The notes beneath the pieces were generated by a model. It was not told the origin of the DNA. It did not search any database and saw only the letters and a program-made list of their open reading frames with translations. Below are positions 1 through 11,153 of a stretch of 64,000 bases of DNA, piece after piece (position 1 is the first letter of the stretch; every line of letters starts with the position of its first letter). The position numbers and the translations under genes were made by a program. Source of the DNA: Symsagittifera roscoffensis (taxonomy: Eukaryota > Xenacoelomorpha > Acoela > Convolutidae); contig NC_087066.1 in assembly GCF_963678635.1 (NCBI RefSeq), forward strand, positions 64,672,282-64,736,281, written 5' to 3'.

Positions 1-1816
1 TTTCCCCCTCAACAACTCAAATTACGATTTAAATTGAGCTAAGAAGTGATTTAGAAATTGATCTAACTATCAAAGCAACAAATATATTAGCTAAAACTGT
101 GCTAAAACTTAGCTGAAACCTCCGGGTACTCAAAAATTTGTAAAAACAACAAAAAAAATTCAAAATTTAAAGAAAAAAAAATTATTTGTATAGGACTCAA
201 GATCTGTCCCAAACTCTCGACATTACACCATTTATATGTACACTGACCTGACTTTCTATTCAAATAAAGTTAGACATAATGAACAACCTCAATTCAAACA
301 ATCAACTAAAGAAATATTCGTTTAATTACTTGAAAAAGAATAATTAATAGATTTCACTTCGAACTTTTGTCAAAGATTAACCCAAATTTATACAAAAAAG
401 AAAACTAAACCAAAAAGTATGGTTGTTTTCACAATTTTCGGAAGTTTCAGTTACATTTCAGCATAGTTTTAGCAAATTTATTCATTGATTTTCATAGTTA
501 GATCTCTTTAAAAAACAAGTCAAAGCTCAAATTAGATCAAATCTTAGCGTAATTTAAATTTTTGAGGAACAAGAAAAATCAATATTAAGGCAAAAACCAT
601 AACAACTTGTTTTTTATCTTAACATAATACTAACTAATATAGAACTTAAGTGTCATTTACCAATATACACGTAAAATATCATTGATATTTTACATTTAGA
701 TAAGAATCGACCAAAAATATGCCAAAAAATTAAGGTTTCTGAAAACCTTAATTCTTACCTTTTTCTTACCATGATACTGAAACTTTTTATTTTAATACAT
801 TACAGACTCCATATCTGACTTTAATACATTGAATTGCTATTACTTATCTTCACACACGGGGAAATTTATACACTGTCTTAAAACAAGGTAAGCTCGGGCG
901 CCAACAAAACTTGCAATCTTAAACTCCGGAACCTATCTTAATACCAGAAAAATCTATTCCCCAGCTTAAAAATAGGGTGGAAACAGGATAGTCTATAGCT
1001 TTTTTTAATACATGGGAGTTTCTTGTCCCCGCGCTGAATCAGTCCAATAAATACTATTCAAAGCTGACAGAGCCTCCGACGCAAACCAGAAAATCAAAAA
1101 AGCATCAATAAAATTGACTTCGAAGTCCCATTTGTTATTCATACAAAGATCAAAACCTAAACCTAGTAGTTATGTCGCATAGAATTATAGACTAAACACA
1201 GAGGCGAATCGGAGCTTCGCACCACTTGCGATACAACACAAACATTTGGAAAAAAAAACACATAAAAAACCGAAAAGAGAATTTTTGCAAAAAAAATAGA
1301 TCATATAAAATTTCATATATCTCGATAGAAAATCATTCCTGGCAAACATGCCAGAAACTTGAACTTTAAGACAGCAAAAACGGAACAAAATTTATGAAAA
1401 GCAATAAAGCCGACAATCTTTGAGCAGACATAAGTTGAGCCGAAAAAACAAGTTTATAAGAAAAAGTTTAAATTCCCACCTAAGCAACGACGGACAACAC
1501 TTGCACTTGCAACTACAATGAAAGTTGTTTACAGCTCAAGAAAAATCAGTGACACGGTAATTATGCCGACAATCTTTTGAGCACCAACAGAACCAAAGAA
1601 AAAAAAAGAATTTATGAAAAACAGTTTTGAAATCTTCTAAGTCCCCTCCTGAAATTAGAATGAACAACACTTGCAACTGCAATGAATATTGTCTACAGCG
1701 CAAGCAAAATCCGTTGTTGCAATTTAGCCGACAAAATTCGAGCGAACAAACGGAAAACCAACAATTAATTTTTCTCGGAATTTTTTTTCAATTTCCTTGA
1801 TACTGAAAAAAAACAA
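1..1816. other. AT-rich spacer, no gene seen
   Basis: I see no conserved reading frame, splice-site pattern or RNA gene here. The sequence is A/T-rich with many short A and T runs. Two stretches around 1480-1540 and 1640-1700 share a phrase about TTGCAACTGCAATGAA and 'ttgtctacagc', so an old diverged duplication is possible, but I could not delimit it. Confidence 0.5.
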
Positions 1817-1885
1817 GATCCTGCCACGACTCGAACCCCAGACCTAAGCTTACAAAGGCAACTGATTTACCTCCAGGCCGAAGGG
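1817..1885 (-). repeat. tRNA-derived Pol III promoter relic (SINE head or tRNA pseudogene)
   Basis: Read on the minus strand, GGGTTCGAGTC (1828-1838) matches the internal box B consensus at nearly every base, and a box A-like stretch with a tRNA D-arm look lies about 35-40 bases upstream (1867-1880). A run of T follows immediately downstream on the minus strand, as a Pol III terminator would. The T-stem and acceptor stem do not pair well, so this is a tRNA-derived repeat or pseudogene, not a working tRNA. Confidence 0.4.
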
Positions 1886-2545
1886 AGAGCAACCTGGATT
1901 TTTAATAGAAGAGAGCATAAATTAAGCGAAAAGAGCTGCATAGAAAAGAAGTTAGCTGCTCAGCAAGTGACTCAACTGATTTTGCTTAACTAGTTGTTAA
2001 CTAGAAAAGCCTAAAATCCAGTTTGATAACGCTGGCTAATCGCAAGCGTAAAACAGAAAAAAAAACAAAATGGTACCTTAGCCATTCAGACGAACACCGA
2101 AAAAAACCTAATTACATGCAGAAAAAAAAATGAGTCTAATGATTGCAGAAAAAGGGTCTGGTACCCGAACACAAGGCATTTGTAAAAATGGCTTGAAGCT
2201 GGAGAGACTAAAACCGTTTTTTTTTCTAGACACTGAGACATCGTTTTAATGTAGTTCGAATGGCGACTGAAAGGGCTTTAATATGATATATCACTAGACC
2301 CAGTCCGATGATTATTTGTGGGACATCATTTTGAGCGGAAAACATTTTGAGCGGACATCATTTTCAATGGTCGACCACCAATTATCACCCACAAAATCAA
2401 ACAATCGGTAAAGCGACAATGGTTTCGACCCATTTAAAGCACGCGCTTAATACTTAAAGCCGGCATGGCCAAAACATTCTTATTTAATTCATACTGTTAT
2501 AAAATCGTATCTTTCTTCGTCTTCTTTTTGGGCGTCCACAAAAAA

Positions 2546-2621
2546 ATAAGTTCTGAGCCCAGTTCATTAAAAATAAATTCTGAGCCCAGTTTCTAAAAGA
2601 TAAGTTCTGAGCCCGGTTCCT
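2546..2621. repeat. 27-bp minisatellite, three units
   Basis: The phrase ATAAGTTCTGAGCCCAGTT recurs at 2546, 2573 and 2600, with one or two substitutions per copy and exactly 27-bp spacing. Just upstream, 2322-2370 carries a second short tandem motif (ATCATTTTGAGCGGA-like, two to three copies). Confidence 0.75.
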
Positions 2622-2743
2622 ATCTTAATAGATTTTGATCAAGCTCAAAAATTGCACACTGTTTTTTTTACATGTTATTTGCGCGATATTTCAATGCGCA
2701 AATAACTGAAATTATTTTCTTAAATAACTTGTTACAGAAAGTT

Positions 2744-2977
2744 TTATCTTCTATAACCTCGATGAACTGTAAGGACAGGACTAGGTGGCGCAGTATTTCT
2801 TCTAGATTCATTAGCTTTGTAGGTTGGAGAGGGACTTTGATTTATATTTCGTTGAAAATGTTTTCGAGACGATTGTCTTCGTTTTCCGTTGCCCGTCGAT
2901 GTTGACTGCCTAGACTGACCTTGATCTTCATTTTTCGGATCTTTTCCAACTTTTGTTCTTGTCTGTTGACTTTCGAG
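2744..2977 (-). pseudogene. Unidentified open frame, basic and Ser/Arg/Asn-rich
   Basis: A 77-codon minus-strand frame without an ATG runs to a TAA at 2744-2746. Its translation is rich in Arg, Ser, Gln and Asn, with a Ser-Pro-Ser-Pro stretch near its end. That composition resembles the disordered tail of a retroelement Gag or an exon of a disordered nuclear protein. No domain is recognisable. It stands alone, with no neighbouring retroelement domains. The call is only that the frame looks more protein-like than its surroundings; it could be chance. Confidence 0.2.
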
Positions 2978-5040
2978 CTAGAACTTATGAAAAACAGATT
3001 TGAGAAAGCTATGTGACAACAACCCTTCACTTTAAAAGCCCATTTTGAAACTTAGGTTGCTTTAAGCGTACTGAGATAAACATAAAAATTTTGCGCTAAC
3101 TGCGAAGCAAAAAAGATCGTCTGTTGATTAGTTTCAAAAAATCTTGCATTTCAAATCTACTTGAATTGTCGTTAACCGATCTTTTCAGCTGAGAGCATTC
3201 ATATGAGCCATGCAATACAACACCAACATAGCAAGGAAGCTAACCAAAAGAAAATAAGACGAACGACATTTCTTTTATAACTTTCAAATTGACCAAAACA
3301 ATGAATTCTAAAATTGCATGCTTCTCAAAAACAATATAGGAAAGAATTTCAATTCAAGGTAAATATGTTGCGAATCAGAGCCGACAACATCAAATAAGCA
3401 TTTGAGGAAAAGTACGGAGCGGCAATTAATCCAAAAAAAACAAGGCTAGAAAATACAAGGCTAATTTATGGCGAATCAGCCGTTATATCAATAGCCGATA
3501 CACAAAAAAAACTAACAGAAATATTTAATTTTATGTCTAGAGAGTGACCAATAGAACAAAAGGAGTTGAATGCGAAGCTTGCTTGAATTGGTATCAAGTA
3601 AATTATGGAAGTTTATCAGAAGAATAAAAAACACTTCAAGTACTGTATAAAAGTCACTACAGTAAAACATGTTTTTAGATCAGTTGCTGTGTAATGACGC
3701 CGTTTAGATTGTAAGAACGGTATTTAAACCTACTTTTGTAATCAGAAGGTAAAAAGTATCTGTGCCAGTCGGTCATATTTGGAAGTTTGACCTTGAGAAA
3801 AGCAAGAGCACTTAATTTTGGGGTGAAATTTAATTTTTCAAAAATTCGAATGGAGCCTGTCATGCACGATTTTCTTGCGATAACTGAAAACCGAAAAAGA
3901 GAATTCAGAACGATCGAACAACAATCGCGGGAAAGTTGTTAGATAAAACAGTGGGAAATTGCTATTCGCAATTTCTGTCAGAATAGAACGAGAGTAGAGC
4001 TGTCCCATCTGAAACAGAGACAGGCGTATTCCCGAGAACTGGATTGTCATCACTCGATTGGATTATTATTTGAACTGAACTAGAGTGAACCTTCGGTGGA
4101 AAGGTGGACAGCTTGAGTGTCCCAATGGTTCACGAGAAACTACATCCTAGAGTTAAAACTTGTCCTTGTCATTGAAACATTAAAACTCATTTAGTTACAT
4201 TATTTAATTCTCGAGTTCATTACCGACTGAAGTACTTCCCTTTCTTGAGTGTGCTACGATGTGAGTACTTAATTTAAATTTCTAGAGTGTGTTTTATGAT
4301 TGTTATGTTGAGGTAAGGCGAGTTTTAGGTTGATCCATCTGAAATGGATCAAAGTTCCACTGTCTAATAAAAAGTAACTTAACGGATTGTTCCAAACCGG
4401 TTTTTAACGGCGTTCGTGTATTTTGGGTATCTAGAGACCTAAGTATGGGGACGTTATTATTTCTAGAGTGGGGGGGATATTTTGGTAGTAGCCTTTAAGC
4501 TGTAGCGGGTCGTAGTCTCATGTCACAAGCGAACCGAATTGGCTCCGACTGATTTGAGGTAGAAAAACACAAGAGATAGTGTCCCTGACTCTTGAGCCAA
4601 TGGTTATAGGGCCTATTTTTCTTAAGCCTCATGTGTGACTACAGTAGACGAATGTTACAATCATAGTAACCGAGGTTACAGTCAGGAGTCGCTTCATCAA
4701 GTATTCCAGTCGAATTCCTTGGAATTTTCTAGGTATGGAAGTGATAATGATAAAAAAGATGACAAGTGTTGATGTCCTTACAATTAAAATCGATACGGGT
4801 TACCTTTCTTCAATAAGAACACGCAATTCGACACGAGAAAATATAATATACAAATGTTACAAATAGAAAATTTCGTCGAAAGTTATTTGGTCATTAAAAT
4901 CAAGTCTGCACTTTCGCTGTCAAAAACTGGCTCGGTCCAATTTTTTTTGGATTTCATTTTCCAGAGCCATCTCAATTTTTCCAAGTTAACAGCCGAAAGG
5001 TTGGCGGTTCATGCCAACCCAGGAGCGCCATAAAAACATC
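2978..5040. other. Spacer, no supported gene
   Basis: Several short frames (up to 71 codons) exist on the minus strand around 3675-4053, but they lack recognisable motifs and I do not call them. The 4700-5040 part may belong to the 5' margin of the Penelope-like element downstream. Confidence 0.4.
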
Positions 5041-5590
5041 AATGTAACATTCGCCCGGAAGTACATATCAACGGAAAATAAAGCTAGGTTCCAAAACGAC
5101 TGGCCAGGGTCTAAACACAGCTCTACATGCTTTTCACCGTATCTGCCATAGTCAGTTCTTTTGGTGGTCTCTCTAACATCGGGTCGAAAAAAAGTTACTG
5201 TTTCCGGATTCGATCAGAACGCTCTAATTAACTAGATAACATGCAGAAATATTGAGCTCATGGTTGGGTCTCTGTATCCCCACCATACAATGCTCAGTAA
5301 CGATTGTAGCGGCACAATGTAACATTCGCCCGGAAGATACATATCGACGGAAAATAAAGCTAGGTTCTAAGACGGCTGGCCAACGTCTAAACAGAGCTCT
5401 ACGTGCTTTTCACCGTCTCTACCAAGCCATTACTTTCGGTGGTCTTTCTAACATCGGGTCGACAAAAACGTTACTGCTTTCGGCTTCGGTCAAAACATTC
5501 AAATTAACTAGATAACATGCAGAAATAGTGAGCTCATGGCTGGGTCTCAGTATCCCCAGACCACGAGGTCACTCCTAAAAACAGGGCTAC
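5041..5590 (+). repeat. Two tandem 275-bp units (possible Penelope pseudo-LTR)
   Basis: The block starting AATGTAACATTCGCCCGGAAG at 5041 starts again at 5316, so the period is 275 bp. The second copy ends near 5575, with the phrase 'gagctcatggctgggtctc...tatcccca' present in both. The units differ by scattered substitutions. They lie directly upstream of the Penelope-like coding remnant. PLEs characteristically carry partial tandem copies (pseudo-LTRs) at this position, so I assign the pair to that element by inference. Confidence 0.65.
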
Positions 5591-5689
5591 TACTATTTAT
5601 TGAATTATTATTGTTTTTGTTCAGTAGATAAAAATCATCATCTCCATCGAAGATGGATCAACCCTTTCCCCCAACTCCTAGCTTCTCAT

Positions 5690-7016
5690 CTTAGCAGAAT
5701 GAATTTCAATGAATTAAATGAACATCTATACACCAAATTGAGGCAAACAGGTAGTCAATTGTACCGTCATTTGTTCGGTTTAGCATAAATACACAAGAAA
5801 AATATACCATTTACCTTGTTCTTTCTCTGCCTGGAAGTTCATATGAGAACTTCAACAAAACTTTGGCCAATTTTTTGTGCTAAAATTGAGGACGCGAACA
5901 TAAAAATAACACACAAGAAGCAACAGAGATTATTGAGAAGGTTGAAATAAACTCTGATGAGAACATATTTTGTTTAGATGTTAAGAGTTTGTACACTAGT
6001 GTTCTACTCAAAGACATTGCACTCAGTAAACTTTATGAGCAGAGAAACCTGCAGACATTGCACGCAATACTATGAAAAGATTGCTAAACCTTGCGATAGG
6101 TCAAGTGCACTTTAAGTGCAAATATAAGTGGTAAACACACAAGGATAGTTTGGCTATGGGAGACTCTCTTGCAGCCATACTGGCAAACTTGTCGATGAAA
6201 GAGTTCGAACCTGTATTGAGGAAAGACACTCCCAAATATTGCAAGCCAATGAAAAATCTAAATGGCATCTGTCCAGAATGTAGAAAAAAAGTTAAATTTA
6301 GGCAGAAAGGTTTTGAATGTTAAAATTGCCTAAAACGGTTCAATCAAAAATGTATTAAGCTTCAAAAAATTGAATATAGAAACACAGCTAAAACTGCTTG
6401 GTTTTGCTCGGCACGCTGTGAGTTAAAAGAAAGAAACCAACACTCAGAGGAAAAAATTTCTTTCTGAGATAAATAGAAAATATCCTGTGATCTGTGAAAG
6501 GAGATCCAGAAGAATTGTTAATACTGACAAATCAATTACACCATAATGTACAGTTTTTTTTAGGAAGGCTAAAGAGAAAGGCAATTTAGTCTTTCTTGAA
6601 ATTAATGCTAACGTGGACAGAGTTACAAACGTAATCTGTGGATGGTATCAAAAACGATTTGATACAGGGACATTGCTCAAGTTTAGGAGCTACGCTCCAC
6701 TCCATTATAAGAAGAAAATCAAAAATTCAGCTTGGAAGAAGTTCGATGAGGCCATGAAGTTAAAAAAAAAACAATTGTTGGATAACCAATACCCAGAATC
6801 TTGGACTGATAAATTTGTTGCGAAGACCCTTGACAGACTCATCAAAAGAAAAGTCAACATGAGCCCAAGCAAGGATCGAGGGTTTATTGATAATACAGAC
6901 ACACCACCCATGATGGTGGTGCGGTACCGAGGCAATGAAAATTCGATATTTGCAAAAATGTTGCGGAACATAATCAAGGCACCAATTGATTTGAACACCA
7001 GAACGCTGAAACCCTG
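5690..7016 (+). pseudogene. Penelope-type reverse transcriptase with an embedded PHD-like zinc finger
   Basis: The RT would copy element RNA at chromosomal nicks. Fingers and palm motifs typical of PLE RTs appear in order: SLYTSV after a Leu-Asp-Val, then AMGDSLAAILAN followed by a Phe-Glu, and finally a Trp-Tyr-x-Lys...DTGTLLKF block in the last open frame (6613-7016). Between the MGDSL motif and the DTG block, where the catalytic Y-x-D-D motif of PLEs is expected, the same frame reads instead into a Cys-rich segment at 6268-6422. It holds CPEC, then C-stop-N-C, then C, then WFCSARC, spaced like a PHD finger with Asn where the finger's His should be. At least two stops and a frameshift near 6450 disable it. 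I did not find a Y-x-D-D motif. Confidence 0.7.
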
Positions 7017-7089
7017 AACTCCCTAAAGTCTTCTTTTTTTCGTGAACTAAGATTTCTTAGTGTGGATGTAACTCCACCTAGGTTGGCCA

Positions 7090-7327
7090 AACGTTTCGAC
7101 ATCTAGCCACTAGAGTTAACGAACACCGAAAAGAGGACTCACCCGTAGGACAACATCTGAGACATTGTGGAAAAGAAGGCACGAGCACGGGAATGTCATG
7201 GAGGTTATAGACCAAATTGAAACCAACATCAATCTACTGTCATTGAAAGCACTTCACATCGGTAAAGACAGATTGAGAATAAACACGTGCCATGAGCTCA
7301 GGAGCAGGGAACTGACTCTTTCAATAT
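7090..7327 (+). pseudogene. GIY-YIG endonuclease tail of the Penelope-like element
   Basis: Two frames carry the C-terminal half of a PLE GIY-YIG nuclease. The first (about 7110-7200) reads R-V-N-E-H-R-K followed by G-Q-H-L-R-H-C, the conserved Arg/His portion. After a frame change near 7195, the second reads LLSLKALHIGKDRLRINT, the conserved helix whose usual form is L-x-x-E-A-L-x-I followed by P-x-I-N-T. Here Lys replaces the conserved Glu before A-L-x-I and Arg the Pro before I-N-T. This nuclease nicks target DNA for priming in canonical PLEs; here it is broken. Confidence 0.65.
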
Positions 7328-7335
7328 AGTTTCAA

Positions 7336-10300
7336 AAACGAGTTTTTGGATTATACAAAAATGAACAGACTTCAAAATAAAAAAATGATATGTTTCGCAA
7401 AAATAAAAAAAAACACGAAAAAGACGAACCATGTAAATGCTTGCTTTCAAGGTACCCTCAGGAGTTGAAATTTTGCCTCTGAATTTACTGGTCCAATCCT
7501 TTTAGCTTGCGAGATTTAACATTGTATTTGATTTTTCTTCTAAAAAATTAAAATAACTTTCTATTAAAATTAAGACAAAAAGCTGAAATTTTCAACCTTG
7601 TAATTGAGTGCTGTAAGAAAACTCTCAAAATTTACAAAATTTAAGACAAAAAATTTTTTTTTTCAAAATTTTTTAGATAACTTAGATATAAAAATTTAAA
7701 TAATGTTGAGTTTTTGATTTCTTTGGTGCTAGGTTCGGTCAGTGTACTCTCAAGCTCCGATTGTGACGCTTCAAATACTATTTTTTTCCGAGATATGATG
7801 TTTTTTCAATAAATTGTTGATTTTTTCAAAAAAAAAATTGAAATAAAAAGAAGAGTTTTAAAATTTTGAACTATCAACCCAGCAGTAAGTTGTTCTCTGA
7901 GTACTCTCAGAGGCTGCAGATCTTACTTCTAATTTTAATATTTCAAATAATATTAATTTCTGATATATGCAGTTTTGATGCTTTTTTGAAAATTTTTCAA
8001 ATCCATAATAATTTCCACGTGCAAAAAAGTCAACACAAGGATTGTGTGATCTCAATGTAATCTCAGGAAGTTGATCTGGACTCCAATTATGACTGCAAAA
8101 GTCTTTTTTTCTTAGATCTGGCTTGACATTTTTATCCCTTTGAAAATTTTCAAAAAATATAGTTCAAATTAGTATTTTTGCAAAAATGAAGTTTGCTATC
8201 CCTTAGTGACCTTGATGTCAGACAACTACCAGCGGAAGCGCATGCGGCCTCTCATCCTAATTTTGTTGCTCATTGTTTTCCATTATTTTCAAAAAAAAAA
8301 CTTTTTAAAAAAAATTCTGATATTTTGAAATTAGTTATGCTGGATTATGTCTCGCTTTTATGAAATTAATGATTCAACATTGAATCTGTTTCATTTTTGT
8401 TGATGTGAAAAATTGCAGTTGTATCTTGTCGGCTATTTCAAGGTTTTGCTTACAAAAATTTGAAAACCAGTTGACTTTTAAATTTTAATTTTTAAAACCA
8501 TTAGTTCGAAATTGTGTTTGTCGTTAAGAGTTTGATATCGAATGCCTTGTTGGATTCTCTCGTCTTTTTTTACGGTTGCGTTCATTTTGCTAATATTTTC
8601 CATTAAATAATTTAAAGGCAGTTTTTGTTTTTGAAGGCAAACTAAATGAGGCGCCGCAATTGCGTTATACGCTAGTTTAAACTGAAAAATTTCTGGTGAA
8701 ATTCACTGCTGATATATACTATTCTTTTAAGGAGGATGGAACTCACCACAAGTATATACTAGCGAGGAGTTTTAATTTTCTAAGTTGAACAGCGGTTTTC
8801 AAGAATTATTTTAGTTAAAGCAAACATTACTTCTGTAGTTTGATGTCGCTTTTTTAACTCATAGGGAAAATTTGTTCTCCAATTAGTAAGATATCGAAAT
8901 AGATATGCTAAGCATTTCAGCTGAAATCTGTGTCCAATTCCTAACAAAAACATTGTTATCACGCAGTTCGGTGGAATTTGTTTTTGTATCTGAAATACGT
9001 ACGTTTCAGGGCTCATTTTAACTGCTTTCCTAAAGATATCATTGAAATCGCTTTAGGTTGATGCAAAAAGTTTCTGCATAATCTAGATGCGACAAATCTA
9101 AACAGTGGAGAAAGGTAACTTGTTTTTATAGTCTTAATTCAGTGAGCCAATTTGCATAAATCTTTTATTGGAGTTTGAAATGAGAGATTAGAATGTAGAA
9201 TCAAACCTAAGTAATTGCATTAGGATTTTCTCTCTACAAAAAGATAATTGATAGCAAGGCAAACTGATTCCACATTCTGCTCATCATTTTTAGGAAACGA
9301 ATTTATCAGCACTTAGATTTGGTTTTGATGAAGTTAGATTTAACTGATTTTTAGCAAAAAAAGGAAATAAATTTGCGGAAGAAATTTTGTAATTGACTTT
9401 GAACATGATTTGATGATATAGATGACGCATGCCCCATGCAATTGTCCGCATACTGTTTCAAAGCACATCCATCGAAGTCACGACTTTGAATATCATCGAT
9501 ATACATTTATATTCATATATGAAAGTGCATCTTATGTGAAAAGTTTTTTTTTGCAAAACTAAAAACAAAGAGGAGTCATAATTTCACATTTTTTTCATGT
9601 TATTTTATTTAAGGATCAAAAAGATTCCCAAAAGTTTCTGAAAATGCACAGGTCAGAAGTTTTTGAAATTGGTTGACAATTTTGAGGCTCCATTGAGTCA
9701 TCTTTTCTTAAATAAGGGTGTCAAATTTGCTTTTCTCAGTTCAGTGGGAGCTTATTTTCCACTATTTGTTTAAAAAACCACAAAACTGCGCACTCAGTTC
9801 ATAATGTTTTCTTAAGAAAAAGGAGTTTTTTCTTAAAGTCCACGGATTCCTCTGACTTTGTCGTAAATTTGTATGTTTCGAACTTCGTGACTAGTAGCGA
9901 AAAAACAAATGCCATGATTGCAAACCTTCGTCAACAAAAACGCAAGGAAAAACAAAACAAAAATCCGTCTTTTGAGGTATATGCAGTGATTCCCATTTTT
10001 TTTTGCAAAAAAGGTGACTTGCAAAAACAAAAAAATTACACCTAATTCTCTTCGTGTTATTGTTCCATCAAAAATTATTCGATTGAAAGTCTTGAAAAAA
10101 TTATCGCGGTAAAAGGATGAGATGCGTTTAATGTTATTTTTTACTGCGTTCAGTTTTTTAATTTGCCGAAAAACATGAAAACCTATCGGTATAATATCTA
10201 GAAGGCAAAGGTTGTAGTATATTTGAGATTAATCAACCCAAAAAACAATCCTAAAATACAACAGTTTTGGTCAAACTAATTATTTTTTAAAGCACCGTCT

Positions 10301-10890
10301 GTATTTAAGTCTCAAACAAAATTGCAAAAAATGGTTGTTGCTTGTCTCAAATGTTGTTTTAATGGAATTTTTCAAGATTACACCGTTTTTAAAACCTTGT
10401 TTTATGTTAAAAATTTTTGATACGATCCCTCTAATTTTTTTTAAAACATTTTCTACGTTTTTTGACTAAGTGATTTTCAATCGGGTCTCAAAAAAATGGT
10501 ATCAATTTTATTGGTAGTTCTATGTATAGTGAAATGATAGTTTCGGAGGTTGAATATCCTTGTTACCAATTTTATCTGCGGCAAAAAAAATTAAAGTTTT
10601 GAGATGTTCGTTTCAAGTACAAACAATTTTCTTGCTGCATCAACTGCAGAGACATTGCGGATTACTTAAATCTATCAAGTAAGTCTTGTTAAGTGAAGTG
10701 AAAAGAGTTTTTTTCTTGCTGGGTCTAAATGGTATTACTACTGTATTCATTGGTTCTTTCTTGATTTTAATTAGAAAAAAACTACAGTCAGCTAGGGTTA
10801 ATCTTAGTTTCGTGAAGATTTAATAATACTATTAATATAATAAATTGTTTCCAAACGATATCTAGTTACAAAGTTTTTTATAAAAATTTA
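7336..10890. other. AT-rich spacer, no supported gene
   Basis: Roughly 3.5 kb of A/T-rich sequence with long T runs. Short frames occur on both strands (for example 8780-9016 minus, 78 codons) but none shows a domain. A minus-strand YIDDI near 9480-9510 is discussed among rejected observations. Confidence 0.5.
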
Positions 10891-11153
10891 TAAATACAAA
10901 TAAGAATCGTTCGGGAGAACACCATTAAGTCAACAAGGCGCGTTTTCAGGTGTCTCATTAAGCGGAGAACAAAAAAAAGTACTTAAATTCTTCAATCCAA
11001 TGCAATGGATTTTCTACCGGTAACCATTTTTTAAACGTAAAACCTCTTTATTCGCACCCACCTTTAAACCATTCTCTATAAAAAAAATTAATTTAGTTTT
11101 CTCGGGTAGTCTTTTCTACCCATAACTTAGAAACCAACAGAAACAAGTTCTAC

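Larger units (their letters stand above)
5595..7335 (+). mobile_element. Decayed Penelope-like element (RT plus GIY-YIG endonuclease)
   Basis: The order of motifs, spread over three frames, is that of a canonical PLE. It begins with a degenerate 'GLPKIHK-like' block near 5780-5800, then LPGSSYEN (about 5830), LDVKSLYTSV (5976-6005), SLAMGDSLAAILAN (about 6150-6190), a TDTG.LLKF.S.APL-type block (about 6655-6700) and a C-terminal GIY-YIG nuclease tail ending near 7320. Stops and frameshifts make it non-coding. A tandem 275-bp repeat precedes it. I saw no second flanking copy downstream, so the 3' boundary is set only by loss of protein similarity. Confidence 0.8.

Noticed and set aside
1817-1885. 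A functional tRNA gene on the minus strand
   Set aside because: Box B and a T-run are present, but the T-stem and acceptor stem do not pair; kept only as a tRNA-derived relic.
9300-9520. Minus-strand MYIDDI followed by a NLTSSKPNLSADKF-like stretch, resembling the palm of a DIRS- or gypsy-type RT
   Set aside because: Only one short motif, a frameshift between the two pieces, and no other RT block upstream or downstream. The match is within what A/T-rich sequence gives by chance.
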